A DNA stretch of 64,000 nucleotides. Source: Aequorivita sinensis (GTDB lineage Bacteria > Bacteroidota > Bacteroidia > Flavobacteriales > Flavobacteriaceae). The stretch covers positions 79,138 through 143,137 of the forward strand of contig NZ_VDMC01000008.1 of NCBI RefSeq assembly GCF_006346335.1, written 5' to 3'. How positions within the stretch are numbered: the stretch's first letter is position 1; every line of letters begins with the position of its first letter. Positions 17,633-26,172 of this stretch are shown piece after piece. A model generated the notes under the pieces. It was given only the letters and a program-made list of their open reading frames with translations. It did not search any database and had not been told where the DNA came from. Made by a program: the position numbers and the translations under genes.

Positions 17633-17754
17633 TGTTATCAAGAAAGGCCGAGGGAATAGACCCTATGACGCCTTAGCAACCCTTTCTCCGGAATGAAGGT
17701 GCTACATTCTACAACTATCCTGAATTATTAGGATTGATGATAGATAACGATAAG
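17633..17754 (+). promoter_or_regulatory. SAM-I riboswitch (S-box) of metY-metX-hom
   Basis: Contains the SAM-I core in order: TTATCAAGAAAGG (start of P1 and P2), CGAGGG and CCTATGACGCC (kink-turn arm), TTAGCAACC, then GGAATGAAGGTGCTACATTC (P3 with the TGCTA bases), ATCCTGAATTATTAGGAT (P4) and the closing GATAA. A short hairpin, CAGTTTC/GAAGCTG at 17756-17775, follows with a T-rich tract and may be the terminator. It precedes methionine synthesis genes, the classical targets of this class. Confidence 0.93.
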
Positions 17755-17810
17755 TCAGTTTCTTTTCTGAAGCTGCTTTTCATTTATTCTTTTTAACATT
17801 TTTCTATTGT

Positions 17811-17827
17811 CCCGAATTTATTTCGGG
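17811..17827. repeat. Short palindrome in the metY leader
   Basis: CCCGAA and TTCGGG are separated by five bases, 40 bases before the metY start codon. It could be part of the riboswitch expression platform (translation control) or a small repeat. Confidence 0.4.
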
Positions 17828-17866
17828 ATTGGTTTAATCTATTTATTAACTCAAAAAATTAGAAAA

Positions 17867-19162
17867 ATGAGTACAAAACACAATTTCGCAACAAATTTGT
17901 TGCACGCAGGACACGACGTAACCGCAAATGGTGGAACTAGAGCAGTCCCAATTTACCAAACCTCCAGCTACGTTTTTAGAGATACAGACCATGCGGCGAA
18001 TCTTTTTAATCTCTCCGATGCAGGATATATTTATTCTCGTCTTAACAACCCAACTTGCGATGTATTGGAAAAACGATTAGCAGCTTTGGAAGGCGGTATT
18101 GGTGCAGTTACAACAGCTTCTGGTGCAGCTGCTGTATCAACAGCATTGTTGACGCTGCTTCGTGCTGGCGATCATATAGTAGCATCTAGCAGTTTGTATG
18201 GCGGAACTTTCAACTTGCTGAATGTTACTTTAACGCGGTTAGGCATTACAACAACTTTTGTAGATGCTTCTAATCCTGAAAATTTTGGAAATGCCGTTAA
18301 GGAAAATACGAGAGTTATATTTATCGAATCGATTGGAAATCCCAAATTAGATGTTCTTGATATAGAAGCTATTGCCGCTGAAGCAAAAGAGAATAAAATC
18401 CCGTTGATTGTTGATAATACCGTTGCTTCCCCAGCCTTATTGCGACCTATTGAATACGGAGCAAACATTGTAATCCATTCACTTACAAAATACATAAACG
18501 GAAACGGGACAACTCTCGGAGGGGTTATAATCGACGCTGGGAATTTTGATTGGACTAATGGTAAATTCCCTGAATTTACTGAGCCATCTGCAGGATACCA
18601 CGGATTGATTTACGCTGATGTTTTAAAAGAAGCTGCTTTTATTGCCAAGGTTCGCCTGGAAGGTCTTCGCGATTTTGGTGCAGCTTTAAGTCCGTTTAGC
18701 GCTTTTCAAATTTTACAAGGATTAGAAACCTTAGAAATCAGAATAAAAAAACACAGTGAAAATGCACTGAATTTTGCGAAATGGTTACAAAATAGAAAGG
18801 AAGTAGCTTGGGTAAATTACCCAGGTTTGGAAGATAACAAGTATTATAATTTAGCTCAAAGGTATCTTCCAGAAGGGCAAAGCGGACTTGTAACTTTTGG
18901 TGTAGAAGGCGGATATGAAAGTGCTAAAAAAGTAGTTGATAGCGTAAAAGTTTTTTCACTTTTAGCAAATATTGGCGATACAAAATCTTTAATTATACAT
19001 CCTGCAAGTACCACTCACCAACAACTAAATGAAGTAGACCAAGCCTCATCTGGGGTGTCTCAAGATTTAATTAGACTTTCCGTGGGATTGGAAAATATAG
19101 AAGATTTAAAAGCTGATTTAGAACAAGCGTTTCAGGAAGTTTTTAAAGAGCAATTGGTTTAA
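17867..19162 (+). CDS. metY: O-acetylhomoserine sulfhydrylase
   Basis: PLP enzyme of the Cys/Met metabolism family that makes homocysteine (or methionine) from O-acetylhomoserine and sulfide or a thiol. The start at 17867 gives MSTKHNFATNLLHAGHD and 431 residues, normal for MetY; a start at 17807 would fall in the riboswitch leader and add 20 unlikely residues. The PLP lysine is Lys208 in HSLTKYINGNG. It is the first gene of metY-metX-hom (29- and 31-base gaps), placed under a SAM-I riboswitch, so the operon should be shut off when SAM is plentiful. Confidence 0.93.
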   Translation: MSTKHNFATNLLHAGHDVTANGGTRAVPIYQTSSYVFRDTDHAANLFNLSDAGYIYSRLNNPTCDVLEKRLAALEGGIGAVTTASGAAAVSTALLTLLRAGDHIVASSSLYGGTFNLLNVTLTRLGITTTFVDASNPENFGNAVKENTRVIFIESIGNPKLDVLDIEAIAAEAKENKIPLIVDNTVASPALLRPIEYGANIVIHSLTKYINGNGTTLGGVIIDAGNFDWTNGKFPEFTEPSAGYHGLIYADVLKEAAFIAKVRLEGLRDFGAALSPFSAFQILQGLETLEIRIKKHSENALNFAKWLQNRKEVAWVNYPGLEDNKYYNLAQRYLPEGQSGLVTFGVEGGYESAKKVVDSVKVFSLLANIGDTKSLIIHPASTTHQQLNEVDQASSGVSQDLIRLSVGLENIEDLKADLEQAFQEVFKEQLV

Positions 19163-19191
19163 ATAAAAATAATCTTCTTACAGCTAAGATA

Positions 19192-20166
19192 ATGTCTCAA
19201 ATCACACAGCTAAAAATAAAAGAATACACCACACAAAGCGGTTTGTGCTTAAAGAACCTTCCCTTAACCTATGAGGTTTTTGGGAGGGAATTAGGCTCAG
19301 CTCCAATTGTTTTGGTAACTCACGCGCTAACAGGAAACAGTAATGTATGTGGTGAAAACGGTTGGTGGAAAGCTTTAATTGGTCCTGAAAAATGTATAAA
19401 TACTAATAAATACACCATTCTTTCATTCAATATTCCAGGGAATGGATACGACGGTTATCTCATTAAAAATTATGAAGTCATCACAAACTACGATGTTGCT
19501 AATTGGTTTATAAACGGATTAGAACAACTTAAAATTTCATCAGTATTTGCTGGAATCGGAGGTTCATTAGGAGGAAGTATTTTATGGCAAATGGCAGTTT
19601 TAAAACCTGCATTATTTCAGAAGTTAATCCCTATTGCTACCGATTGGAAAGCTACCGATTGGGTAATTGCACAATGCAGAGTGCAAAAGCAACTATTAAA
19701 TAATTCAGAAAATCCTGTTCACGATGCACGCATTCACGCGATGACATTTTACAGAACTCCACAGTCTCTTAAACAAAAATTTAATAGAAGTTTAAATGAA
19801 ATTGCTCCATTGTATAATGTAGAAAGTTGGTTGCTTCATCACGGTAATACGTTGCAAAACCGCTTTCATTTACAAGCCTATAAGTTGATGAATCATTTAT
19901 TGATGACTGGCGGTTTACAATCTGAAGATGAGTTTTTACAATTAGCTTCAACAATTGAAGGAGGTATTCATTTGGTTGGAATAGATAGCGACGGATTTTA
20001 TTTAAATGAAGAAATAAAACAGACGTATTCTTTATTAAAAACTAAAAAAAGTAAAGTGCATTTTTCTGAAATAAATTCTATTCACGGACACGATGCTTTT
20101 TTAATAGAATACGAACAATTGGCGGAAATTCTGAACCCCATCTTTAATTCAGAAGACTTGCTGTAA
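19192..20166 (+). CDS. metX: Homoserine O-acetyltransferase-family alpha/beta hydrolase
   Basis: Alpha/beta-hydrolase-fold acyltransferase of 324 residues; makes O-acetylhomoserine, the substrate of MetY. Features: HALTGNSNVCG at 44-54, nucleophile elbow GGSLGG at 123-128 (Ser125) and the catalytic His in HGHDAF near 302. It is shorter than typical proteobacterial MetX (about 370-380) but matches the compact Bacteroidota form. It lies between metY and a homoserine dehydrogenase gene, which makes its substrate, so context agrees with the call. Confidence 0.88.
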   Translation: MSQITQLKIKEYTTQSGLCLKNLPLTYEVFGRELGSAPIVLVTHALTGNSNVCGENGWWKALIGPEKCINTNKYTILSFNIPGNGYDGYLIKNYEVITNYDVANWFINGLEQLKISSVFAGIGGSLGGSILWQMAVLKPALFQKLIPIATDWKATDWVIAQCRVQKQLLNNSENPVHDARIHAMTFYRTPQSLKQKFNRSLNEIAPLYNVESWLLHHGNTLQNRFHLQAYKLMNHLLMTGGLQSEDEFLQLASTIEGGIHLVGIDSDGFYLNEEIKQTYSLLKTKKSKVHFSEINSIHGHDAFLIEYEQLAEILNPIFNSEDLL

Positions 20167-20197
20167 AACAGGCAAGAAATTAATAAAACAAAAAATT

Positions 20198-21340
20198 ATG
20201 AGCATTCAAATATTAGATAACGAGGTGTCGAACCTTATAGATTTAAATAATATAAAAAAGAAGAAAATAAATATTGCCATTTTCGGACATGGCAATGTTG
20301 GTCGCCATTTAATAGACCAAATCATATCCTCTAAGGAAGAAATATCTAGAAGGCGCGATTTAGATTTGAATATTTTCGCAGTTGCAAATTCAAAAACAGT
20401 TTTGATTAAGCAAAAGGGTTTAAATGAAAACTGGTTGGAAGAAAAACAGGAATTTGGACAAAAATTTTGCGTAGAGGATGTTACTTCCTTTGCAAAAAAC
20501 CACAATCTTCAAAATCTGATTTTAGTTGATAACACGGCTGATGCTGAATTTGTGCATAATTATGAAACCTTTGTTGTAAATGGTTTTCACTTGGTATCTT
20601 CAAATAAGATTGCCAATACTTTAAACTTGAAGTTTTACCAAAATCTTCGAAAAAAGTTAACTGCAAAAAAGCGTCATTATTTATATGAAACAAATGTTGG
20701 AGCTGGACTTCCATTGATAGATACCATCAAACTATTACATCTTTCAGGAGAAAATATCACTCGTATTCGAGGTGTGTTTTCTGGTTCCTTAAGTTATATA
20801 TTCAACACGTTTTCAGAGTCTGATAGAACTTTTAGTTCAGTTTTAAGATCGGCAATTGATAAAGGATATACTGAGCCTGACCCGAGGGAAGACCTTTGTG
20901 GTAATGACGTTGGAAGGAAATTGCTTATCTTGGCGCGTGAATTGGATTTGCACAATGAATTGAAAGATATTACAATTCAGAATTTAATTCCTAAGGATTT
21001 ACGGAACGTTTCAAAAGAAGAGTTTTTGGGAAGATTGAAAGAGTTGGATGTTCCGTTTCAAATTAAAAAGAAAAACCAGTCCAAGGACTTTGTTTTTCGA
21101 TATGTAGCAGATTTGCACGGCGATTTGTCTAAGGAAACGGGAGCTCTTTTAAATGTAAGTTTAGTAAGTGTTTCTAAAAATAGCATGTTAGGTGCTTTAA
21201 AAGGAAGCGATTCAATTTTTGAAATATACACAGAGAGTTACGGTGATAATCCAATTGTAATTCAAGGCGCCGGAGCTGGTGCAGCTGTTACTGCTCGTGG
21301 TGTTTTTGGAGATATTTTGAGAATAAGTGATAAAGATTAA
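20198..21340 (+). CDS. Homoserine dehydrogenase
   Basis: NAD(P)-dependent enzyme reducing aspartate semialdehyde to homoserine, 380 residues. The Rossmann motif GHGNVG is at 30-35; the catalytic core has ETNVGAGLPLI and RGVFSGSLSYIFN, and the C-terminus has GAGAAVTARGVFGD. There is no aspartokinase domain and no ACT domain, so feedback by threonine is unlikely; control by the upstream SAM riboswitch would dedicate it to methionine. It is the third gene of the metY-metX-hom operon. Confidence 0.93.
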   Translation: MSIQILDNEVSNLIDLNNIKKKKINIAIFGHGNVGRHLIDQIISSKEEISRRRDLDLNIFAVANSKTVLIKQKGLNENWLEEKQEFGQKFCVEDVTSFAKNHNLQNLILVDNTADAEFVHNYETFVVNGFHLVSSNKIANTLNLKFYQNLRKKLTAKKRHYLYETNVGAGLPLIDTIKLLHLSGENITRIRGVFSGSLSYIFNTFSESDRTFSSVLRSAIDKGYTEPDPREDLCGNDVGRKLLILARELDLHNELKDITIQNLIPKDLRNVSKEEFLGRLKELDVPFQIKKKNQSKDFVFRYVADLHGDLSKETGALLNVSLVSVSKNSMLGALKGSDSIFEIYTESYGDNPIVIQGAGAGAAVTARGVFGDILRISDKD

Positions 21341-21459
21341 AAAAAGATTTAAGACGGCTGCGTTGTAAGAAGCTAGACCTAAAACTAAAAACACAAAAAT
21401 GGTACTAGGCGTTTTTTCTTACCGTTTTAAGCATTAGTAATAAAAGAAAACTTATAATT

Positions 21460-21894
21460 ATGAAAGTAAATTTAGAGCGTAAAAACGATAAGTTTTTATT
21501 TGAAGCAAAAGGAAATTCTGGAGTTCCGGTTTATATAGACAACAAAACAGATGAGGCTTCCAAAGGAGCTAGTCCTATGGAACTTTTATTAATGGGTGTT
21601 GGAGGATGTAGTGCCATTGATGTTATTTCAATATTAAAAAAACAAAGACAAGAAATTACTTCTTATAAAATGGAAGTAGAAGGTCAACGCGAAGAAGTTC
21701 GTGAGGCAAAACCATTTAAAGCTATTCACGTAACACTTTATTTGGAAGGTGATATTGATGAAGCTAAAGCAGTTCGCGCAGCAAAATTAAGCTTCGAGAA
21801 ATATTGTTCAGTTTCAATAACTATGGAGGCTTCGGTAAAAGTGACTTATAGCATTGAGTTAAATGGAAAGAATTTAAATATTCTAGAGGGTTAA
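21460..21894 (+). CDS. OsmC family protein
   Basis: OsmC/Ohr-superfamily protein of 144 residues, expected to reduce organic hydroperoxides through two cysteines. Cys50 (GVGGCSAIDV) and Cys116 (FEKYCSVSI) occupy the conserved positions. The length and the YhfA-like N-terminus place it with the general OsmC group rather than Ohr. It lies 119 bases after the homoserine dehydrogenase gene and 38 bases before a dehydratase gene; whether it is read with either is not clear. Confidence 0.88.
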   Translation: MKVNLERKNDKFLFEAKGNSGVPVYIDNKTDEASKGASPMELLLMGVGGCSAIDVISILKKQRQEITSYKMEVEGQREEVREAKPFKAIHVTLYLEGDIDEAKAVRAAKLSFEKYCSVSITMEASVKVTYSIELNGKNLNILEG

Positions 21895-21932
21895 GCTAAA
21901 CTTGTATTAGGTTATATCTAATTTCCATTTAA

Positions 21933-22874
21933 ATGATTCCATCTCAGCGTGAAGTAGAAGAGGCTTATGAACGTGTGAAGCCATACGTTCACAATACACC
22001 TGTGTTAAAATCTTCTTTTTTAAATGAATTTTCAGGTGCTGAAATATATTTCAAATGTGAAAATTTTCAGCGAATGGGTGCATTTAAAATGCGTGGTGCC
22101 GTAAACGCTATCCTTCAGCTTTCTGAAGCTCAGAGAAGGGCAGGAGTTGTAACGCATTCATCAGGAAATTTTGCACAAGCTTTGTCCTTAGCTGCAAAAA
22201 ACTTGGGAGTTAAAGCATATATTGTAATGCCTAAAAACGCACCCCAAGTGAAAAAGGAGGCCGTTAAAGGTTATGGCGGAATCATCACAGAATCTGAATC
22301 AACACCAATGGCCAGAGAGCAGGAAGCGGAGAGGATTCAAAATGAAACTGCGGCAACTTTTATCCATCCTTCAAACGATAAAAATGTAATCCTCGGGAAT
22401 GCGACATCAGCTTTAGAATTGTTAAAAACGCATCCGAATTTAGATTATCTGTTTGCGCCAGTTGGGGGCGGAGGATTAATTGCAGGTGCTTCTGTTGCAG
22501 TAAAATATTTCGGAAAGAATTGTAAAACAATTGGTGGAGAACCTTTTGAAGTAGATGATGCTTTCCGAAGTCTTCAAACAGGAAAAATAGAGTCCAACAA
22601 AACCACAAACACCATCGCCGACGGACTTAAAACATCTCTTGGGGATGTTAATTTTCGTATTATTAAAAATTTGGTTTCAGAAATAATCAGAGTTGAAGAA
22701 ACCGAAATAAATTCAGCAATGAAACTCATTTGGGAGCGTTTAAAAATTGTTGTAGAACCTTCTAGTGCTGTGGCTTTAGCTGCTCTGCTTCGCGAGAGAC
22801 AAAGATTTCAGAATAAGAAAATTGGAATTATTATTTCAGGGGGAAATGTGGATTTAAAAAATTTACCATTCTAA
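21933..22874 (+). CDS. Serine/threonine dehydratase (or serine racemase), PLP fold type II
   Basis: PLP enzyme of 313 residues. The PLP lysine is Lys52 in FKMRGA, substrate loop SSGNFAQAL is near 75-83 and the phosphate-binding glycine loop GGGGL near 178-182; the PLP N1 partner segment is ISGGNVDL near the end. There is no regulatory ACT domain, so it is of the short catabolic dehydratase/serine racemase type rather than biosynthetic IlvA. It follows the OsmC gene by 38 bases. The exact substrate (Ser or Thr, dehydration or racemisation) cannot be told from sequence. Confidence 0.87.
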   Translation: MIPSQREVEEAYERVKPYVHNTPVLKSSFLNEFSGAEIYFKCENFQRMGAFKMRGAVNAILQLSEAQRRAGVVTHSSGNFAQALSLAAKNLGVKAYIVMPKNAPQVKKEAVKGYGGIITESESTPMAREQEAERIQNETAATFIHPSNDKNVILGNATSALELLKTHPNLDYLFAPVGGGGLIAGASVAVKYFGKNCKTIGGEPFEVDDAFRSLQTGKIESNKTTNTIADGLKTSLGDVNFRIIKNLVSEIIRVEETEINSAMKLIWERLKIVVEPSSAVALAALLRERQRFQNKKIGIIISGGNVDLKNLPF

Positions 22875-23003
22875 ATTTTATTTCAAATTAATATTCTGTA
22901 AAAGCTTAGGGGTGAACGGTAAAGGTAGAAGCGAGAAAAAGAAAAGAAATGCTCTAATTCAATGTTTATAGTTTAGTTTATCTTTATCGCCGATAAAAAA
23001 AAT

Positions 23004-24113
23004 ATGAAGCATTTTCTTTTAAAATTTACTGTTCTTTTAATTAGTCTTCCATTTTTTTCTCAAGAAAAAGAGTTGAAGCCTGTTTCCTTAGAAGCGGATT
23101 TTTTCTACGGAACTATTTTAGAACACAATTCCGATATTCAGCATGTAATTACGGGTCATCCCACGGGTTTTATACTTTCTTTTAATCGAAAAACTTATGG
23201 TTTTAATGAATGGGAGCGTAGATATAACTATCCAGACTGGGGGTTTACGTTAGCGCATCAAAATCTTCACAACGAATTTTTAGGCAAAGCTGTAGGTGTT
23301 TACGGCCATTTTAATTGGTATTTTTTAAACAGACATTTAATGTTACGTGTAGGACAAGGAGTTGCTTATGCCTCAGATCCTTTTAACCCCGATACAAACT
23401 ATAACAACAGTGCCTACGGAAGCCATTTGCTAAGTTCAACTTTTTTGAAAGGAAATTTTGTGCGTGAAAATATTTGGAAAGGTCTAGGTTTCCACGCAGG
23501 TTTCACACTCATTCACTACAGTAATGCAAATTTAAAAGCACCTAATAATAGTACCAACACCTTTGCATTAAACGCAGGTTTGAGCTATCAATTAGATTAC
23601 AAAGAATTTCCCAAGTATATTAAAAAAGAAGATTCCCTTAGTAGAACTTATGCCGAAAAATTCAAATATAACCTTGCTTTTAGAACTGGTATAAACGAAA
23701 GTGATGTAATAGGTTTAGGTCAGGAGCCTTTCTATGTAATTTCAGCATTCGTAGATAAAAGGATTAATTATAAAAGCACCTTTACAGCAGGTGTTGATAT
23801 TTACTTTTCAATGTTTTTAAAAGAATTGATTAAATATCGTTCAATAGCCTATCCTGAAGACGGCCTGTCTGGGGATGAAGATTATAAGCGTGTTGGGGCT
23901 TTTATTGGTCACGAATGGCGTTTTAATAAAGTTGCTTTTGTAAGTCAGTTAGGGTATTATGTTTACTGGCCTTATGAGTTTGAAAATAGGGTTTATAATC
24001 GATTAGGATTAAAACGATATTTCTTTGACGATAAGGTGTTTGCGGCAATAACATTGCACGCACATTGGGCAAAGGCCGAAGCTGTTGAATTTGGAATTGG
24101 GTATAGGCTTTAA
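23004..24113 (+). CDS. Acyloxyacyl hydrolase (PagL-like)
   Basis: Outer-membrane beta-barrel of the acyloxyacyl hydrolase family, 369 residues, with a signal peptide (1-20). The strands alternate aromatic and polar residues throughout. The region GLGFHAGFTLIHYSNANLKAPN (about 157-179) holds the family His-Ser pair HYSN expected in the active site. Bacteroidota proteins of this family are longer than PagL and may deacylate lipid A, but activity here is inferred. The next gene, a DUF2807 lipoprotein, begins 11 bases later and is probably cotranscribed. Confidence 0.78.
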   Translation: MKHFLLKFTVLLISLPFFSQEKELKPVSLEADFFYGTILEHNSDIQHVITGHPTGFILSFNRKTYGFNEWERRYNYPDWGFTLAHQNLHNEFLGKAVGVYGHFNWYFLNRHLMLRVGQGVAYASDPFNPDTNYNNSAYGSHLLSSTFLKGNFVRENIWKGLGFHAGFTLIHYSNANLKAPNNSTNTFALNAGLSYQLDYKEFPKYIKKEDSLSRTYAEKFKYNLAFRTGINESDVIGLGQEPFYVISAFVDKRINYKSTFTAGVDIYFSMFLKELIKYRSIAYPEDGLSGDEDYKRVGAFIGHEWRFNKVAFVSQLGYYVYWPYEFENRVYNRLGLKRYFFDDKVFAAITLHAHWAKAEAVEFGIGYRL

Positions 24114-24124
24114 GTACGAAAAAA

Positions 24125-24874
24125 ATGAAGAAAATAGCATATCTATTAATAGTGTTACTAACGGTTAGTTGCAATTCAGATTCTGGTTGGGACTGTATGC
24201 AAACCGCTGGAGATATAATACAAACTGAAGTTGGTGTTCCCGAGTTTACCAAAGTTCTAGTTGCTCAGCGAGCAAAACTTATCGTACAGCAAGGGGAAGA
24301 GCAAAAAGTTGTGGTGGAAACAGGTGAAAACTTGTTAAGCGATGTTGAGGTTTCAGTTGTGGATGGTGTGCTCAAAATTTATAATCACAATTCCTGTAAT
24401 CTAGTTCGAGATTACGGCCTGACAAAAATATTTGTAACCTCTCCAAATCTTACTGAAATTCGCAGTAGTACGGGGTATTTAACTGAGAGCATTGGTGTTT
24501 TGAGATATCCCAAATTGAGTTTGCTTTCGGAAGATTTTGGGATGGAAGATGAGTATCATACGAATGGCGATTTTAAAATTAATCTAGAGGTAGAAAACCT
24601 AACAGTTTCGGCAAATGGGCTTTCTAAGTTTTACTTAAGTGGAAAAGCTACAAATGCTAGTTTTGGATTATATGCTAGTGATTGTAGAATTTATTCAGAA
24701 GACTTAGTAGTTCAAAATTTAAATGTATATCACCGAAGTACGGGACCGATGGTGGTAAACCCTCAACAATCAATTAAAGGAAAAATTGTCGGTTTAGGCG
24801 ATATTATATCTAAAAATAAACCTCCTGTAGTGGAAGTTGAAGAGTTATATCGTGGTAGACTTATTTTTGAGTAG
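24125..24874 (+). CDS. Head-GIN domain (DUF2807) lipoprotein
   Basis: Predicted lipoprotein of 249 residues; lipobox TVSC with Cys16. The mature part is a repetitive beta-helix of the DUF2807 head-GIN type, with segments such as PEFTKVLVAQRAKLIVQQG near 39 and LTEIRSSTGYL near 109. Role unknown; such proteins are common in Bacteroidota envelopes. It follows the acyloxyacyl hydrolase gene closely and its 3-prime end overlaps the convergent gldA gene by 14 bases. Confidence 0.8.
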   Translation: MKKIAYLLIVLLTVSCNSDSGWDCMQTAGDIIQTEVGVPEFTKVLVAQRAKLIVQQGEEQKVVVETGENLLSDVEVSVVDGVLKIYNHNSCNLVRDYGLTKIFVTSPNLTEIRSSTGYLTESIGVLRYPKLSLLSEDFGMEDEYHTNGDFKINLEVENLTVSANGLSKFYLSGKATNASFGLYASDCRIYSEDLVVQNLNVYHRSTGPMVVNPQQSIKGKIVGLGDIISKNKPPVVEVEELYRGRLIFE

Positions 24875-25760
24875 TAAGTTCGGTAAACAGCTTTTCTAAG
24901 GTTGTGTTTTTCTGATGCAGTTGAAGGATTTTTAAGCCATTGTCGTGCGCAAAATCAAAAACTTTTCCTCGCATATCTTGTTCGGTATTGAAGTATAGCT
25001 GATATACAAAACCTATAGAGTTCTCAACCTTATCAATTTTGGGAAGTTGTTGTAAGGCAACATCTTCAACACGATAGTCGAATTCTACTTCAATAATTTG
25101 TTGCTTGTTCTTTTTAAGGTCGGCGAGTTTCTTGTCTAAAACAATTTCTCCTTTATTTATAATAATCACACGGTCGCAAATAGCTTCCACTTCCTGCATA
25201 ATATGGGTAGAAAGCAGCACTGTTTTATGTTCTCCAACGTTTTTAATTAGCTGACGTATTTCAATCAACTGGTTAGGGTCTAAACCGGTTGTAGGTTCGT
25301 CAAGTATTAAAACATCTGGATCGTGAAGCAGTGCATTTGCTAATCCAACACGTTGTCTGTATCCTTTTGAAAGTTGTCCAATTTTTTTATTTGCTTCAGG
25401 GGTAAGCCCGGTTTTTTCAATAACACTTTCAACTTGAGATTTTGGAATATTATATATACCTGCATTAAAAAGAAGGTATTCCCTAACGTACATATCTAAA
25501 TAAAGAGGGTTGTGCTCAGGCAAGTATCCTACACTCTTTTTAACCGAAATATCGTCTTTAGATACTTCAAAATCATTTACAATTGCAACACCTTCCGAAG
25601 CAGGAAGATAGGTGGTTAAAATCTTCATCATTGTAGATTTTCCAGCACCATTAGGGCCAAGAAAACCAACAATTTCACCTTTTTCTACTGAAAATGTAAC
25701 ATTGTTCAGCGCTTTTTGTTCGCCGTAGGTTTTGGTTATATTTTCTACTTTAATAGACAT
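24861..25760 (-). CDS. gldA: Gliding motility ABC transporter ATP-binding protein GldA
   Basis: ATPase of the GldAFG ABC transporter needed for gliding in Flavobacterium, 299 residues, the usual size. Walker A GPNGAGKS (35-42), signature LSKGYRQR (130-137), Walker B LILDEP (151-156) and switch His186 are all intact. The GldF and GldG permease partners are not in this window, as in other flavobacteria where gldA is separate. Its 3-prime end overlaps the convergent DUF2807 gene. Gliding itself cannot be concluded from these genes alone. Confidence 0.88.
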   Translation of the reverse strand: MSIKVENITKTYGEQKALNNVTFSVEKGEIVGFLGPNGAGKSTMMKILTTYLPASEGVAIVNDFEVSKDDISVKKSVGYLPEHNPLYLDMYVREYLLFNAGIYNIPKSQVESVIEKTGLTPEANKKIGQLSKGYRQRVGLANALLHDPDVLILDEPTTGLDPNQLIEIRQLIKNVGEHKTVLLSTHIMQEVEAICDRVIIINKGEIVLDKKLADLKKNKQQIIEVEFDYRVEDVALQQLPKIDKVENSIGFVYQLYFNTEQDMRGKVFDFAHDNGLKILQLHQKNTTLEKLFTELTTQK

Positions 25761-25776
25761 ATTGAAATAAGTTGAG

Positions 25777-25784
25777 CAAAGTTA
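25777..25784 (-). promoter_or_regulatory. Candidate -7 box of gldA
   Basis: Read leftward TAACTTTG, an exact TAnnTTTG match, 16 bases before the gldA start codon. The -33 region is weak. Confidence 0.5.
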
Positions 25785-25903
25785 CACAATGAACGCATTT
25801 AAACTTTTTAGATTGTAGAAATTTTCAAAGAGTTTAATAAAATGGCAAATTAAGACTTTTTAACAATACATAAATGTTTATCTTAGCACAATATTATTAC
25901 AAG

Positions 25904-25957
25904 ATGAATACGATTTTTAACTTCAATAACCTTTGGCAATTCTATTTTATAAAATAG
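25904..25957 (+). CDS. Aromatic-rich leader peptide of the DAHP synthase gene
   Basis: A 17-codon frame encoding M-N-T-I-F-N-F-N-N-L-W-Q-F-Y-F-I-K. Six of 17 residues are aromatic: four Phe (5, 7, 13, 15), one Trp (11) and one Tyr (14), just before a strong terminator and a gene for the first step of aromatic synthesis plus chorismate mutase. The stop codon is followed by CGGGAT, which can pair with the left arm of the terminator. This is the classical layout of ribosome-mediated attenuation responding to aromatic amino acids. A 16-base palindrome (25942-25957) covers its last codons. Confidence 0.8.
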   Translation: MNTIFNFNNLWQFYFIK

Positions 25958-25960
25958 GAG

Positions 25961-26029
25961 CGGGATGGTTGTGTAGTTAATTGTATTATAAAACATTTAA
26001 AGTCCCGGAAAATTTCTGGGACTTTTTTT
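25961..26029 (+). terminator. Attenuator (antiterminator/terminator) before DAHP synthase
   Basis: Terminator hairpin: AAGTCCC (about 26000-26006) and GGGACTT (26018-26024) around GGAAAATTTCT, then T7. Alternative pairing: CGGGAT (25961-25966), directly behind the leader peptide, with GTCCCG (26002-26007) would prevent the hairpin. Translation of the leader would decide between them. I have not calculated energies. Confidence 0.78.
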
Positions 26030-26172
26030 GTTTAAAAGAAATAATAACAGTTTAATATCAAGATAACTAATATTATAGGTGGCTAATTATCTTTAAAACA
26101 TTGTAATGTGTTTACTTTGCAAATGTTTTGTTTGGAGGTACAAAAACCCTATTAGAATTTAAAGTTTAGTAT

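Noticed and set aside
17807..17866. Longer N-terminus for metY
   Set aside because: The added residues come from the palindromic riboswitch leader and do not fit the family start.
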